Notes under the pieces: model-generated | What the model was told of the DNA's origin: nothing | Database searches by the model: none | What the model saw: the letters and a program-made list of their open reading frames with translations, nothing else | NCBI RefSeq assembly: GCF_003002055.1 | Contig: NZ_PVZF01000005.1 | Span: forward strand, 186,001 to 250,000 | Length of the DNA: 64,000 nt | Reading direction: 5' to 3' | From: Kineococcus rhizosphaerae | GTDB taxonomy: Bacteria > Actinomycetota > Actinomycetes > Actinomycetales > Kineococcaceae | Made by a program: the position numbers and the translations under genes | Shown: positions 12,828 to 21,602 of the stretch, in pieces | Numbering within the stretch: position 1 is the first letter of the stretch | Layout: every line of letters starts with the position of its first letter

Positions 12828-13010
12828 CGCGTCCGGACGGAGCCGTCGGGACGGCGGGGACGGCACACGCGGCGCACCGCCGCCCACAGGGCTGCTCGAC
12901 GCCGAGCACAGCCTCATTCCGGCGTCGATCCAGACGCCCGAGCGGTGACGGTCAGTAATCATTCAGCACACGAACACTCTCCGACACTTCGCTTCTCCGG
13001 ATAGTGGACG

Positions 13011-13044
13011 AACTGGACTCAACGGGTGAAGATCCCCCATCATG
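13011..13044 (+). repeat. Upstream repeat, copy B
   Basis: Second copy of the AACTGGACTC ... GGGTGA ... CATC repeat found at 12352-12385, here with the variant TCAACGGGTGA that also resembles the surface-regulon motif. Confidence 0.5.
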
Positions 13045-13107
13045 GAGCCGCTTCGCACCTGCAGGACCAACGATCTCCACCCCTGTGTGAGAGGCGATCT
13101 TCACCCG
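13023..13107. repeat. Inverted repeat with GGGTGA/TCACCC arms
   Basis: CGGGTGAAGATC at 13023-13034 and its exact complement GATCTTCACCCG at 13096-13107, separated by 61 bases. Spacing and perfect match suggest a pair of protein-binding half sites rather than an RNA hairpin. Confidence 0.45.
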
Positions 13108-13574
13108 CAAGACCAGGCCGTCGCACAGATGTCTCACAACGGTGTCCGTACGACGGGTACCGCGTGACCCAGGCCGACCGGCGTCCTCCCACCCTCCGGG
13201 GAAGGGCGCTGAGATGGAGACCCGCAGTGACCACAGGTGAGTTCCGGTTCGTCCTCCGCCGCAGGTTCGTGCTGCTGGTCGTCCACCCCACCCCGACCGC
13301 TCCGGGGACGCCGGGCGCTCGCCCCCGTCGGGCCCGGCCCGCGGGTCCACGGCGCCCCACCTCGCGAGCACTGCCCCGGACGGCGGGGGCCCCGGGTCAC
13401 CCTCCCGCCCGGGACCGAGCCGGCGACCGCCCCCACCGGTCGCCCGTGACGCCCGGACGGCCGGCGGCCGAGGCGGGTCGACCAGGCGCACCACGACGAC
13501 AGCCCGGCACGACGGCCACCAGCCGCTGACCGCTCACCGCCCCCAGTCCCCCTCCACCCCCAGGAGTCGACGCC

Positions 13575-14735
13575 GTGAACGACCGACTGCCCGCCGTCTT
13601 CGTCAGCACCAGCTCCATCGTCTGGGGCGCCGAGCTGAGCCTGCTCACCACCGCCCGGCACCTGGCCGACCAGGGCGTCGAGGTGGGGCTCCTGGGTCAG
13701 GCGCCGGACCTCGTCGACAGCTGGCCGGGGGCGGCCAAGCGCCTGGCCACGGGCACGCAGTTCTACCTGCGCCTGTTCGAGGTCGCGTTCCGCGACAGGC
13801 CGCAGGCGCTCGTCTGCTGCAACAACCGGCTGTCGATGGTCTTCGTCCCGTTGCGGATCGTCCCCCGGCGGTGGCGGCCGGCGCTGGTGTTCGACCTGCA
13901 CGACTACATGCCCGCCCCGCGCGGACGCCGCCGGATGAAGTGGTCGACCTGGTTCTTCGACCGCGTGATCGCCGTCAGCGAGTTCACCACGACCCAGCTG
14001 CACCCCGACTACACCTCCGTGACGGTCCTGCCCCGTCCCGTCGAGCTGGACCCGGCGGCCGCGGGCAGCGCCACGACCATCGACCTGACCGCCGACCGCC
14101 CGCAGGTGGACCGGGTCGGCGTGGTCGGTCGCCTCGACGCGGACAAGCGGATCGAGGTGGTCGTCGACGCCGTCGCGACGATGCCGGACGTCACCCTCGT
14201 CCTGCGGGGCGGTTCCGGTCTGGACGAGACCTACACCGAGCGGTTGCTCGAGCACGCGCACGCGGTGCTCGGGGAACGCCTGGTCTACGAGGGACGCGTG
14301 CCCCGGGACTCGGCGATGCAAGGGCTGTCCTGCCTGGTGGTGGCCAACCACGAGGAGGCGCTGGGGCGCTCGGTGGCCGAGGCGCAGCTGGCCGGGGTCC
14401 CGGTCGTCGTCCCGGACCGGGGCGGCGCCTCGGAGATGGTCGACGAGGGGGTCACCGGCCGGCGTTTCGAGGCCGGGTCCGCGCAGGACCTCGCCGGGGT
14501 CCTGCGCGAGGTCCTGGACCAGGAGAGCGAGGTGGCGACCATGGCCAAGCACGCGCAGGACATCGCCGCGGAACGGCACTCCCCGCGCGAGATCGCCGGG
14601 AGGTACCTGCGTGCGGCCACCTCGGGGAGTTCGTCGCGCCCGGTCCGGGCCACGTTCTCGGTGCTCGCCGACCGGCTGCGGAACCGCGGGGAACTCGCTG
14701 CGGGAGCGGACGCGGACCAGCGTCGTTTCGCCTGA
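13575..14735 (+). CDS. GT4-type glycosyltransferase
   Basis: 386 residues, cytoplasmic, GT-B fold. The N-terminal domain starts VFVSTSSIVWGAELSLL (acceptor-side loop). The C-terminal nucleotide-sugar domain has VGRLDADKRIEVVV, RGGSGLDETY and the E-x7-E pattern NHEEALGRSVAEAQLAGVPVV. The GTG start lies nine bases after AGGAG. It begins the forward part of the exopolysaccharide cluster. Donor and acceptor cannot be read from sequence. Confidence 0.85.
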   Translation: MNDRLPAVFVSTSSIVWGAELSLLTTARHLADQGVEVGLLGQAPDLVDSWPGAAKRLATGTQFYLRLFEVAFRDRPQALVCCNNRLSMVFVPLRIVPRRWRPALVFDLHDYMPAPRGRRRMKWSTWFFDRVIAVSEFTTTQLHPDYTSVTVLPRPVELDPAAAGSATTIDLTADRPQVDRVGVVGRLDADKRIEVVVDAVATMPDVTLVLRGGSGLDETYTERLLEHAHAVLGERLVYEGRVPRDSAMQGLSCLVVANHEEALGRSVAEAQLAGVPVVVPDRGGASEMVDEGVTGRRFEAGSAQDLAGVLREVLDQESEVATMAKHAQDIAAERHSPREIAGRYLRAATSGSSSRPVRATFSVLADRLRNRGELAAGADADQRRFA

Positions 14736-14779
14736 GGGCACCCGCCGCCCGTTCGGCCGGGACGGGACCACCCCCGTAG

Positions 14780-14785
14780 TACGGT
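14780..14785 (+). promoter_or_regulatory. Possible -10 element of the second glycosyltransferase
   Basis: TACGGT, which would give a leader of roughly 34 bases containing the GAGAGG ribosome site. No clear -35 is seen. Confidence 0.3.
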
Positions 14786-14825
14786 TCACGCACGACCTCC
14801 TCCCCGTCTCGTCCGAGAGGTGCAC

Positions 14826-15983
14826 ATGCGCGTCTTCGTCCTGCTCGAGCACGGCAAGGGCGATCCCCGCTGGGGCGAACGTTTCCGCCGCGGCGAGGTC
14901 TACGAAGCCACCCCCTACGGGTACGGGACGGTCGAGGACCCCGACGTGCAGGTCGTGCTGTCGACCGACCACGCGGAGGGTCGGCTCTCATCGTTCGTGC
15001 GCCGGGGAACCGCCAAACTCCTCGGTTTCGACCTCGTGCACGCGCTGCGGCAACTGCCGGAACTCCGGCGGGCCGACGTCGTCTGGACCCACACCGAACG
15101 CGAACACCTCGGCCTGGGCCTGCTCAAGGGTCTGGGTCTCGGCCGCGGAACCCGCCCGCTGCCCCCGGTCATCGCGCAGTCGGTGTGGGTGGCGGACCAC
15201 TGGAACTCCTGGCCCCGGCCCCGGCGGGCCCTGTTCCGCTGGTGCCTCGGCCACGTGGAACTCCTGACCACGCTGGCCCCCCTCAACGCGGCGTTCCTCG
15301 AACGCCTCACCGGTTCTCCCGTGCGGGTCGTCCCCTTCGGGGTGCGCGAGGACCCCTGGCCCGGCTCGGGTGGGGTGAACCCCGGACCCACCGCCGAAAC
15401 CGCTGCCGAACCTGCTGCCGACCGGCCGATCCGCGTGCTGTGCCTGGGCAACGACGTTCACCGCGACTGGGAACTCCTGCGCGAGCTGGCGCGGGTGGCC
15501 GGCCCGGCCGCCGAGGTGACGCTCATCACCAAACGCCTCGCGCCCTCGTTCGCCGAGGGGTTGCCGAACCTGCACGTGCGGCCCGCCCTGCAGGTGGCGC
15601 AGACGGCGGACGCCTACGCCGCCGCCGACGTCGTCTGCCTGCCGCTGCACACGAACCTGCACGCCTCGGGGATCACCGTCCTGCTCGAGTGCGCGACCTG
15701 GTCCACCCCGTGCGTGGTCACGGACACCGGTGGTCTGCGGACCTACTTCGACGACGACGCCGTCCGCTACCTGCCCGAGGGGGCGGCGGCGGAACGGTGG
15801 TGGCAGGAGGTGCGTGATCTCGTCGGCCCCGCGGGCGAGTCGGTGGTCGCCGCCATGCGCGCCCGGGTGCGCAGCGAGCAGTTCACCGACACCGGGTACG
15901 CCGAGCGGCACGTCGCCTTGAGCAGGGAACTGCTGGCGCGGATGGGCACGCGGTCCCGGACCGCGGAAACCCTCTCCCGGTAG
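14826..15983 (+). CDS. Glycosyltransferase family 1/4-like protein
   Basis: 385 residues with a GT-B layout. The N-terminus MRVFVLLEHGKGDPRWGERF opens the first Rossmann domain. The C-terminal half has RPIRVLCLGNDVHRDWELL, ADAYAAADVVCLPLHTNLHASG and VLLECATWSTPCVVTDTGG, the region that binds the nucleotide sugar. It is less typical than the preceding gene. The ATG at 14826 is five bases after GAGAGG; an in-frame GTG six bases upstream is less well placed. A near-perfect hairpin follows its stop. Confidence 0.75.
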   Translation: MRVFVLLEHGKGDPRWGERFRRGEVYEATPYGYGTVEDPDVQVVLSTDHAEGRLSSFVRRGTAKLLGFDLVHALRQLPELRRADVVWTHTEREHLGLGLLKGLGLGRGTRPLPPVIAQSVWVADHWNSWPRPRRALFRWCLGHVELLTTLAPLNAAFLERLTGSPVRVVPFGVREDPWPGSGGVNPGPTAETAAEPAADRPIRVLCLGNDVHRDWELLRELARVAGPAAEVTLITKRLAPSFAEGLPNLHVRPALQVAQTADAYAAADVVCLPLHTNLHASGITVLLECATWSTPCVVTDTGGLRTYFDDDAVRYLPEGAAAERWWQEVRDLVGPAGESVVAAMRARVRSEQFTDTGYAERHVALSRELLARMGTRSRTAETLSR

Positions 15984-15992
15984 TCGTCCGCC

Positions 15993-16047
15993 GACGAGGA
16001 CGGTCGAGGTCGCACGCTCCAGCGCGCGACCTGGACCGGCCCTCGTC
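15993..16047 (+). terminator. Hairpin terminator between glycosyltransferase and pyruvyl transferase
   Basis: Long hairpin with arms of about 21 bases sharing GACGAGG, GGTC and AGGTCGC blocks separated by small mismatches, and a 12-base loop. Confidence 0.55.
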
Positions 16048-16095
16048 TTCACCGATGCGTCACAGTCGACGGGCCGATGCCCCGACGACCTTCGG

Positions 16096-16101
16096 TACTC
16101 T
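16096..16101 (+). promoter_or_regulatory. Possible -10 element of the pyruvyl transferase operon
   Basis: TACTCT downstream of the hairpin, predicting a leader of about 90 bases to the ATG. No convincing -35 hexamer is seen. Confidence 0.3.
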
Positions 16102-16196
16102 GGGGCCCGCACCTCGGGCCGGGACGGCTCGGGCGTCGGGCGCGGTCCGTCGAACCGTCCCGCCCGGTCGCGACCGCTCCCACCCACGGAGGCACG

Positions 16197-17237
16197 ATGT
16201 CGACGGTCATCTCCGCTCTGCAGCAGTCCACCCTCGAGGCCTTCCGCCCCCTGCTCGAGGGCCGTGACCTGGCGATCCTGGACTTCCCCAACCACAGCAA
16301 CTGCGGCGACAGCGCCATCTGGCGCGGTGAGGTGGCCCTCGCGCAGGCCCTGGGCTGCCGCGTCGTCTACCGCTGCGAGACGGGGACCTACCGCCGCGAG
16401 GACGTGGCCCGGCTGCCCTCTTCGACCGTGGTGCTCCTGCACGGCGGCGGCAACTTCGGGGACCTCTGGCCCCACTTCCACGCCTTCCGCGAACGCGTGG
16501 TCCAGGACTTCCCGGACCGCCGCATCGTGCAGATGCCGCAGTCGATCCACTTCCAGGACGCGAAGGCGCTGGAACGCACCCGGCGGATCATCGACCAGCA
16601 CCCCGACTTCGTCCTCGTCGTCCGGGACCACCAGAGCCGCCGGTTCGCCGAGGAGAACTTCGACTGCCGGGTGATGCTCTCCCCCGACATGGCCTTCATG
16701 CTCGGAGCGCTGACGCCGAGCGCTCCGCCGGTGCAGGACGTCTTCACCCTGGCCCGCACCGACCACGAGGCCCTGGGCGAGGCCCTGGGCCCGGTCGCGG
16801 CCGCCGAGGGGCTGCAGCCGGTCGACTGGGGTCGCCCCCGTCCGGCCGCGCACACCCCCGAGGGTTTCCTGATCCGGGTGAACCTCGGCCTGGCCCGCCT
16901 GCCGGCGCCGCTGCGCTCGCTGGGCCTGTTCGAGCGGCGCCACGGCTGGGTCTACGAGCACCTGGCCGAGGGGCACGTCCAGCGCGGCCTGGACTTCCTC
17001 GGCCGCGGTCGCGTCGTCCTCACCGACCGCCTGCACGCGCACCTGCTCGCCGAGCTCCTGGGCATCCCGCACGTCGCGGTCGACTCCGGGTACGGCAAGA
17101 TCCGCAGCTACCACGAGACCTGGCTGGCCGACTCACCGCTGGCCCACCTGGAGAGCGACGGTCGCGCCGGTGTGCGTCGGGCCCGGGAACTGGTGGAGGA
17201 GCTGGGCCGGCAGCCGGACGTGCAGGGTCGCCGGTGA
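16197..17237 (+). CDS. Polysaccharide pyruvyl transferase family protein
   Basis: 346 residues. Transfers pyruvate from phosphoenolpyruvate to a sugar as a ketal, adding negative charge to the polymer. It starts with the family's LDFPNHSNCGDSAIWRGE, has VVLLHGGGNFGDLWP, VQMPQSIHF and VLVVRDHQSRRF, and ends with the conserved VLTDRLHAHLLAELLGIPHVAVDSGYGKI. The ATG is four bases after GGAGG. Its stop overlaps the flippase start (GTGA), so the two are coupled. Confidence 0.9.
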   Translation: MSTVISALQQSTLEAFRPLLEGRDLAILDFPNHSNCGDSAIWRGEVALAQALGCRVVYRCETGTYRREDVARLPSSTVVLLHGGGNFGDLWPHFHAFRERVVQDFPDRRIVQMPQSIHFQDAKALERTRRIIDQHPDFVLVVRDHQSRRFAEENFDCRVMLSPDMAFMLGALTPSAPPVQDVFTLARTDHEALGEALGPVAAAEGLQPVDWGRPRPAAHTPEGFLIRVNLGLARLPAPLRSLGLFERRHGWVYEHLAEGHVQRGLDFLGRGRVVLTDRLHAHLLAELLGIPHVAVDSGYGKIRSYHETWLADSPLAHLESDGRAGVRRARELVEELGRQPDVQGRR

Positions 17238-18763
17238 CCTCGCCCGCCTCCCCGCCCCCACCCCGGGTGGACCCGGCGCCCCCGGGCGGCACCGCCGTCC
17301 CGCTGGGGGTCCACGCCCTGCGGGGGACAGCCTGGTCGGTGCTGGAGAAGTGGGGTTCCCGGCTGACCCAGCTGCTCGTGTTCGTCATGCTCAGCCGCCT
17401 GCTGGACCCGACGGTCTTCGGCGTCGTGGCCATCGCCTCGGTCGTGCTGGACCTGGTCCGCATCCTGGTGGACCAGGGGTTCAGCCAGGCCATCGTCGTC
17501 GAGGACGAACCCGACCGACGGTTCGTCAGCACCGCCTTCTGGGTCGGCGTCGCCGCGTCGGTCGTGTGCGCCGCGGCGATGTTCGCCCTGGCTCCCGTCA
17601 TCGCCGGCTACTACGACGAACCGCAGCTGACGGCCGTCCTGCGCTGGCTCTCGCTGGGTTTCGTCCTGCAGGCCGGGGCCGGGGTGCCGAACGCGCTGCT
17701 GTCGCGCGAGTTCAAGTTCCGCCAGCTCGCGGTCCGGCGCCTGGTGTCGGTGGCGCTCGGCGGGATCGTCGGCATCGTCGTCGCGGCCGCCGGGGGCGGT
17801 GTCTGGGCCCTGGTCTCGCAGACCCTGGTGACCCTGGCCGGCGCCGTCGTCGTCCTGTACGCCGCCACCCGGTTCCGCCCCAGCCTGACCTTCGGCCGCG
17901 AGCACTGGAAGCGCCTGGTCCGGTTCAGCAGCGGGGTCCTCGGGGTGGACCTGATGACGTGGGCGGCCGGCAACCTCGACAAGCTGATCGTCGGGGCGGT
18001 GCTGGGCACGAAGGCGCTGGGGTACTACTACATCGCCTGGCGCATCCTGATGCTGGCCACCGAGGTCATGACCGGGGTGATGTCCGCGGTGGCGCTGCCG
18101 CTGTTCTCCCGGCTGAAGGGCGACCGGGAGGCGACGGTCCGCGCGTTGATGAAGGCGACGAAGGTCTCCGTGTCGGTCGCCGCCCCCGTGTTCGTGACGA
18201 TCCTGGTGCTGGCCCCCGAACTCGTCCCGGTGGTCTTCGGCCGGCAGTGGTCCGACGCCGTCGTGCTGACGCAGGTCCTGTGCGTCAGCGGCCTGGTCTT
18301 CTCCGTCACGTTCTTCGACCGCAGCGTCCTGTACGCCGCCGGACGCCCGGTGCTGGAACTCGTCGTGGCCGCCGCGACGGCGGTCGGCACCGCGCTCGCC
18401 AGCTTCGTCGGTGCCCACTGGGGCCTGGTGGGGGTGTGCGTCCTGCTGGTCGTGCGGACGTGGGGCCTGTGGCCGCTGCGGATCGTCTTCCTGCGTCGGG
18501 TGACCGGCCTGTCGGTGCTGCGCTACCTCGCGCAGTGGAGCCGTCCCGTGCTGGCCACGCTGCCCGCGGCCGCCGCCGGCGTCGGGCTCGGCGCCCTGCT
18601 CGGCGGCGCTCCCCCGCTCCTGCTGCTCGTCCTCGGCGCGGTCGTCATGGTCCTGGTCTACGCCCTGGTGCTGTTCCTGCTGGACCGCGGCTTCGTGACC
18701 GACCTGCTGCGGACGGCCCGCTCCGCGCTGCGGCGCCGGCCCTCGCCGAAGGCCGCGCTCTGA
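17234..18763 (+). CDS. Wzx-like polysaccharide flippase (MOP superfamily)
   Basis: 509 residues, about 12-14 membrane helices. The early motif WSVLEKWGSRLTQLLVFVMLSRLLDPTVFGVVAIA and the later FSSGVLGVDLMTWAAGNLDKLIVGAVLGTKALGYYYIA are typical of the MOP branch that flips lipid-linked repeat units across the membrane. The GTG start overlaps the pyruvyl transferase stop. It ends on a basic cytoplasmic tail and overlaps the proposed start of the next gene. Confidence 0.9.
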   Translation: MTSPASPPPPRVDPAPPGGTAVPLGVHALRGTAWSVLEKWGSRLTQLLVFVMLSRLLDPTVFGVVAIASVVLDLVRILVDQGFSQAIVVEDEPDRRFVSTAFWVGVAASVVCAAAMFALAPVIAGYYDEPQLTAVLRWLSLGFVLQAGAGVPNALLSREFKFRQLAVRRLVSVALGGIVGIVVAAAGGGVWALVSQTLVTLAGAVVVLYAATRFRPSLTFGREHWKRLVRFSSGVLGVDLMTWAAGNLDKLIVGAVLGTKALGYYYIAWRILMLATEVMTGVMSAVALPLFSRLKGDREATVRALMKATKVSVSVAAPVFVTILVLAPELVPVVFGRQWSDAVVLTQVLCVSGLVFSVTFFDRSVLYAAGRPVLELVVAAATAVGTALASFVGAHWGLVGVCVLLVVRTWGLWPLRIVFLRRVTGLSVLRYLAQWSRPVLATLPAAAAGVGLGALLGGAPPLLLLVLGAVVMVLVYALVLFLLDRGFVTDLLRTARSALRRRPSPKAAL

Positions 18764-19851
18764 CCCCGCGCCGCTGGATCGCCGCCGCCGTGGCGCTGCT
18801 GGCCGTGATCGTCGTGGGCACCGTCGTGGTCGTGGACCGGACCCGGGACGAGGCCCCCCGCGGATCCGGGCTGCCCTGGGCCAGCGGTGGTTCGGACGAC
18901 CGCGGCATCGGTTCCTTCGAACGCTGGCGGGGCCGCCCGGTCGACGTCCGGGTGATGTGGAACAACACCGAGACGTGGGACAGGGCCGAACGCAACTACG
19001 TGCTGCGAGAGGCCGCGGAACAGGGCGAGCGGCGACTCGTCAGCTACGGCGTGCCGCTGGTCACCGAGGAAGCCGGTCAGAGCCTGGCCGGGTGCGCGGC
19101 CGGCCGGAACGACGGGCACTTCCGGGTGATGGCGCAGGGCATCGTCGACACCGGTTTCGGCGACGCGATCGTGCGGCCCGGCTGGGAGGGCTCGGCGAGC
19201 TGGTACCCGTGGGGCGTCACCTCGCCGCGCAACACCGCCGACGGCGACGACGTCGAGGTCGCGGAGGAACGGTTCCGGCGCTGCTTCGCGCGGCTCGCGG
19301 CGGTGTTCCGCGAGGTCGCCCCCGACACCCGGCTGGAGCTCAACTACGGCAACGGGATCGGACGCGTGACGAACATCGCGGACGTCTACCCCGGTGACGA
19401 GTTCGTGGACATCGTCGCCAACGACGTCTACCTGTCGTCGGAGACGACCAGCGCGGCGGCCTGGACCGAGAGCTGCTGGGCCGGGACCGCCGAGCGCCCG
19501 GTGGGGCTGTGCCGGCTGGCGCAGTTCGCCCGCGAGCACGGCAAGCGGTTCGCGGTGCCCGAGTGGGCGGTCGACGCGCGCGAGGCCCCGGACGCCGATC
19601 AGGTGGCCTACGTCGAGGGGATGGTCGCGCTGTTCGCGGCCAACACCGACGTGCTGGCCTACGAGGGGTACTTCAACCGGACGAACGACCCCGACGAGCG
19701 GTGCCGCTACCGGCTGGACGAGGGGTGCAACGCGGGGGCCGCGCAGGCGTACCTGCGCCTGCTCGGGCCGCGGGCGTCCGTCGCGGGCACGGGGAACGCG
19801 ACCGCCGCGCAGCCCCCCGGACGGACCGGGGAGCTGCGCGGCAGCGGGTGA
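18760..19851 (+). CDS. Membrane-tethered GH26-like glycosidase
   Basis: About 363 residues: one N-terminal membrane helix (about 8-27), then an extracytoplasmic barrel domain. RPGWEGS (Glu143) and FAVPEWAVD (Glu268) match the acid/base and nucleophile positions of GH26 enzymes; VDIVANDVYLSS and YEGYFNRTND also fit. It resembles the secreted protein encoded convergently next door. The start is uncertain: no ATG/GTG precedes the helix in frame. A CTG at 18760 overlaps the flippase stop, and a GTG at 18790 would clip the positive residues before the helix. Likely trims or releases the exported polymer (inference). Confidence 0.7.
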   Translation: MTPRRWIAAAVALLAVIVVGTVVVVDRTRDEAPRGSGLPWASGGSDDRGIGSFERWRGRPVDVRVMWNNTETWDRAERNYVLREAAEQGERRLVSYGVPLVTEEAGQSLAGCAAGRNDGHFRVMAQGIVDTGFGDAIVRPGWEGSASWYPWGVTSPRNTADGDDVEVAEERFRRCFARLAAVFREVAPDTRLELNYGNGIGRVTNIADVYPGDEFVDIVANDVYLSSETTSAAAWTESCWAGTAERPVGLCRLAQFAREHGKRFAVPEWAVDAREAPDADQVAYVEGMVALFAANTDVLAYEGYFNRTNDPDERCRYRLDEGCNAGAAQAYLRLLGPRASVAGTGNATAAQPPGRTGELRGSG

Positions 19852-19867
19852 GGTCGAGCGCGCGGGA

Positions 19868-19898
19868 CCGGCTCACGCCGGCCCCGGGTGCGAGCCGG
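19868..19898. terminator. Weak bidirectional hairpin between convergent GH26-like genes
   Basis: CCGGCTC and GAGCCGG arms with a 17-base G+C-rich loop in the 48-base gap between two convergent genes. Confidence 0.35.
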
Positions 19899-19899
19899 G

Positions 19900-21282
19900 T
19901 CAGCCGACCTGGAAGGTCGCGGTCTGGACGAGGTTCGGCAGGTTGTAGCGGCTCACCACGACGGTCATCGTGTGCTGGCCGGGGGTCCAGGACGAGACGT
20001 CGGTCGGCAGGGCGGACGGGGAGATCGGGGACATCCCGCCGAAGTCGTAGGGCGCGGTCCACTCGGTCTTGGTGGGGGTGCCGGTCGCGGCCTTGTCGAG
20101 GTAGAAGTACACGGCGCGCGTGGACTTCTTGGGGACGTTGACGTCGATGTAGTTCGCGCCGTGCAGGTGGGCACCGTTCAGGTCGAACTTGGCCGAGGTG
20201 ACGTCGGAGTCGACCCGCGTGCGGATCAGCGTGGTGTCGGTCGCCGGGGTGCCGCTCGTCACGGGGGCGACCGAGGCCACGAACCCGGCGGACCAGAGCT
20301 TCTTGTAGAGCGCCGCGGCCTTCGGGAAGTTGCCGGTGTTCAGCGCGTGCTGCTCGCAGCCGTTGACGTCCTTGTTGAAGTAGCTCTCGTACGCGACGTT
20401 GTTGTTCGACACGTAGTCGTAGAACTTCTGGATGAAGTAGGTGTCGTCACCGCTGTCCAGGCCGTCGCAGCTCTTGGTCAGGCCCCACTCCGAGAAGGCG
20501 ATCGGCTTGCCGTGCGCCTTGCCGAACTCCGCCAGCCACTTCAGGCCACCGGGCTGGTTGTAGAAGTTCCCCCAGCGCTCCACGCTCTGCGAGGCCTTGA
20601 AGCTCTTGCTGTGGTCGTACAGGGACTGCCCGACGATGTCGACGTAGGCGTCACCGGGGTAGGCCTTGGCGGAGTCGAACTGCCCCATGTTGTTGCCGCT
20701 GCCGGGCGACCAGTTGAACGAGAAGTTCGCGCCGGGGACCGAGCGCATCGTCGTGACGACCTGGCGCCAGTAGGCGACCCAGGCGGCGGGGTCCTTCTTC
20801 GCGCTCCACTTGTAGCTGTCGGAGTTGAACTCCCAGCCCAGGCGGATGATGGAGTCACCCTGGTTGTTCTTGACGAGCAGCTGGGCGAGCGACTTGTAGT
20901 ACCCGTTGTACTGGCCCGCCGCACCCTGCTGGATGCTGACCCCGGCGGTGTCGGGCAGCATCGGGACTGCCCAGGCCACCCGGTGGTAGCGGTCGGCGTA
21001 CAGGCCCACGCCCCACTGCCAGTTGGAGATGTCGTTCCAGGTCATGTGCGGGATGAAGGCGGTCGTGACGCCGACGTCGCGCCCGACCCACTGGCCCCAC
21101 TCGGTGACGGTGGCGCGCGAACCGGTGGAGAACACGCCCGCCTTGGTGTTGACCGGGATCGTGGCGGCGTCGGCGGCCGGGGCGTTCACGGTCGCGGTGG
21201 CCACGAGGGCGCTGCCGGCGGTGACGAGCGCGGCGGCGAGGCTGGTGAACCGGTGGCGACGGGGGGTCTTCGTGGTCTTCAT
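19900..21282 (-). CDS. Secreted GH26-like glycosidase
   Basis: 460 residues. A basic N-terminus and hydrophobic signal peptide (about 1-40, ending in AADAAT) are followed by a GH26-like barrel with RLGWEFNSD (Glu151) and FSEWGL (Glu265) as likely catalytic pair and VDIVGQSLYD between them. The last 110 residues form a beta-rich accessory domain (SWTPGQHTMTVVVSRYN), perhaps binding or spacing. GH26 enzymes include mannanases; here a role in processing the cell's own exopolysaccharide is suggested by context. Codon use has more Lys, Asn and Tyr than neighbours. The ATG at 21282 has only a distant AAGGA. Confidence 0.8.
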   Translation of the reverse strand: MKTTKTPRRHRFTSLAAALVTAGSALVATATVNAPAADAATIPVNTKAGVFSTGSRATVTEWGQWVGRDVGVTTAFIPHMTWNDISNWQWGVGLYADRYHRVAWAVPMLPDTAGVSIQQGAAGQYNGYYKSLAQLLVKNNQGDSIIRLGWEFNSDSYKWSAKKDPAAWVAYWRQVVTTMRSVPGANFSFNWSPGSGNNMGQFDSAKAYPGDAYVDIVGQSLYDHSKSFKASQSVERWGNFYNQPGGLKWLAEFGKAHGKPIAFSEWGLTKSCDGLDSGDDTYFIQKFYDYVSNNNVAYESYFNKDVNGCEQHALNTGNFPKAAALYKKLWSAGFVASVAPVTSGTPATDTTLIRTRVDSDVTSAKFDLNGAHLHGANYIDVNVPKKSTRAVYFYLDKAATGTPTKTEWTAPYDFGGMSPISPSALPTDVSSWTPGQHTMTVVVSRYNLPNLVQTATFQVG

Positions 21283-21404
21283 CGGGGGTGGGTCCTTCGA
21301 GTCGGCTGCACGTGGGGGGTCAGCTGCGGTCAGTCGGCGTTCGTTGGTTACCCCCATGACTTCGGCCCGCCGACGCCGGTCCTTGACGGTGCGGCGAGGA
21401 TCGA

Positions 21405-21416
21405 GTGATGCATCAC
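21405..21416. promoter_or_regulatory. Palindrome upstream of the secreted GH26-like gene
   Basis: GTGATGCATCAC, a perfect 12-bp palindrome 122 bases upstream of the ATG. It is a candidate operator for an unidentified regulator. Confidence 0.35.
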
Positions 21417-21470
21417 ACGTTCGCCAGCGGACGGTCACGCGGTGCGATCACGTCCCCCTGAACTCCGCCA

Positions 21471-21510
21471 CCCGGGTCCGAAAACCCGGGGAGAACCACG
21501 CCTCGTGGTC
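21471..21510 (-). terminator. Double hairpin after the deacetylase operon
   Basis: Read on the minus strand: ACCACG-AGG-CGTGGT, then CCCGGGT-TTTCGG-ACCCGGG. Both stems are perfect. They lie about 90-130 bases after the PIG-L gene stop. Confidence 0.5.
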
Positions 21511-21602
21511 GACGGCACGTGGCGCGCGTCACAGACCAGGGGGGAACCGCACCGGGTCCACGCGAGCGGGTCGTCGCGATCACCCGTCAGACGGGGTTCT
21601 CC

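Larger units (their letters stand above)
12828..13574. other. Gene-free region upstream of the first glycosyltransferase
   Basis: About 750 bases without a convincing gene. It contains repeat copy B, a 12-bp inverted repeat with GGGTGA half sites, and below 13230 a very C-rich stretch with no clear structure. A 167-codon frame here has random-looking, Arg/Pro-rich composition and is not called. The unusual length suggests a long untranslated leader or a regulatory region. Confidence 0.5.
21283..21602. other. Gene-free region upstream of the secreted GH26-like gene
   Basis: 320 bases between two minus-strand genes. It holds two adjacent hairpins (probable terminator of the deacetylase operon), a 12-bp perfect palindrome, and two GGGGNAACC-like stretches. 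No gene and no recognisable riboswitch were found. Confidence 0.5.

Noticed and set aside
13214-13240. A possible leader peptide of eight codons (METRSDHR)
   Set aside because: No ribosome site or attenuator-like hairpin accompanies it; chance occurrence is likely.
13026-13529. A 167-codon frame in the long gene-free region
   Set aside because: Translation is Arg/Pro-rich with no domain, no ribosome site and no coding-type codon bias; the region is better explained as regulatory DNA.
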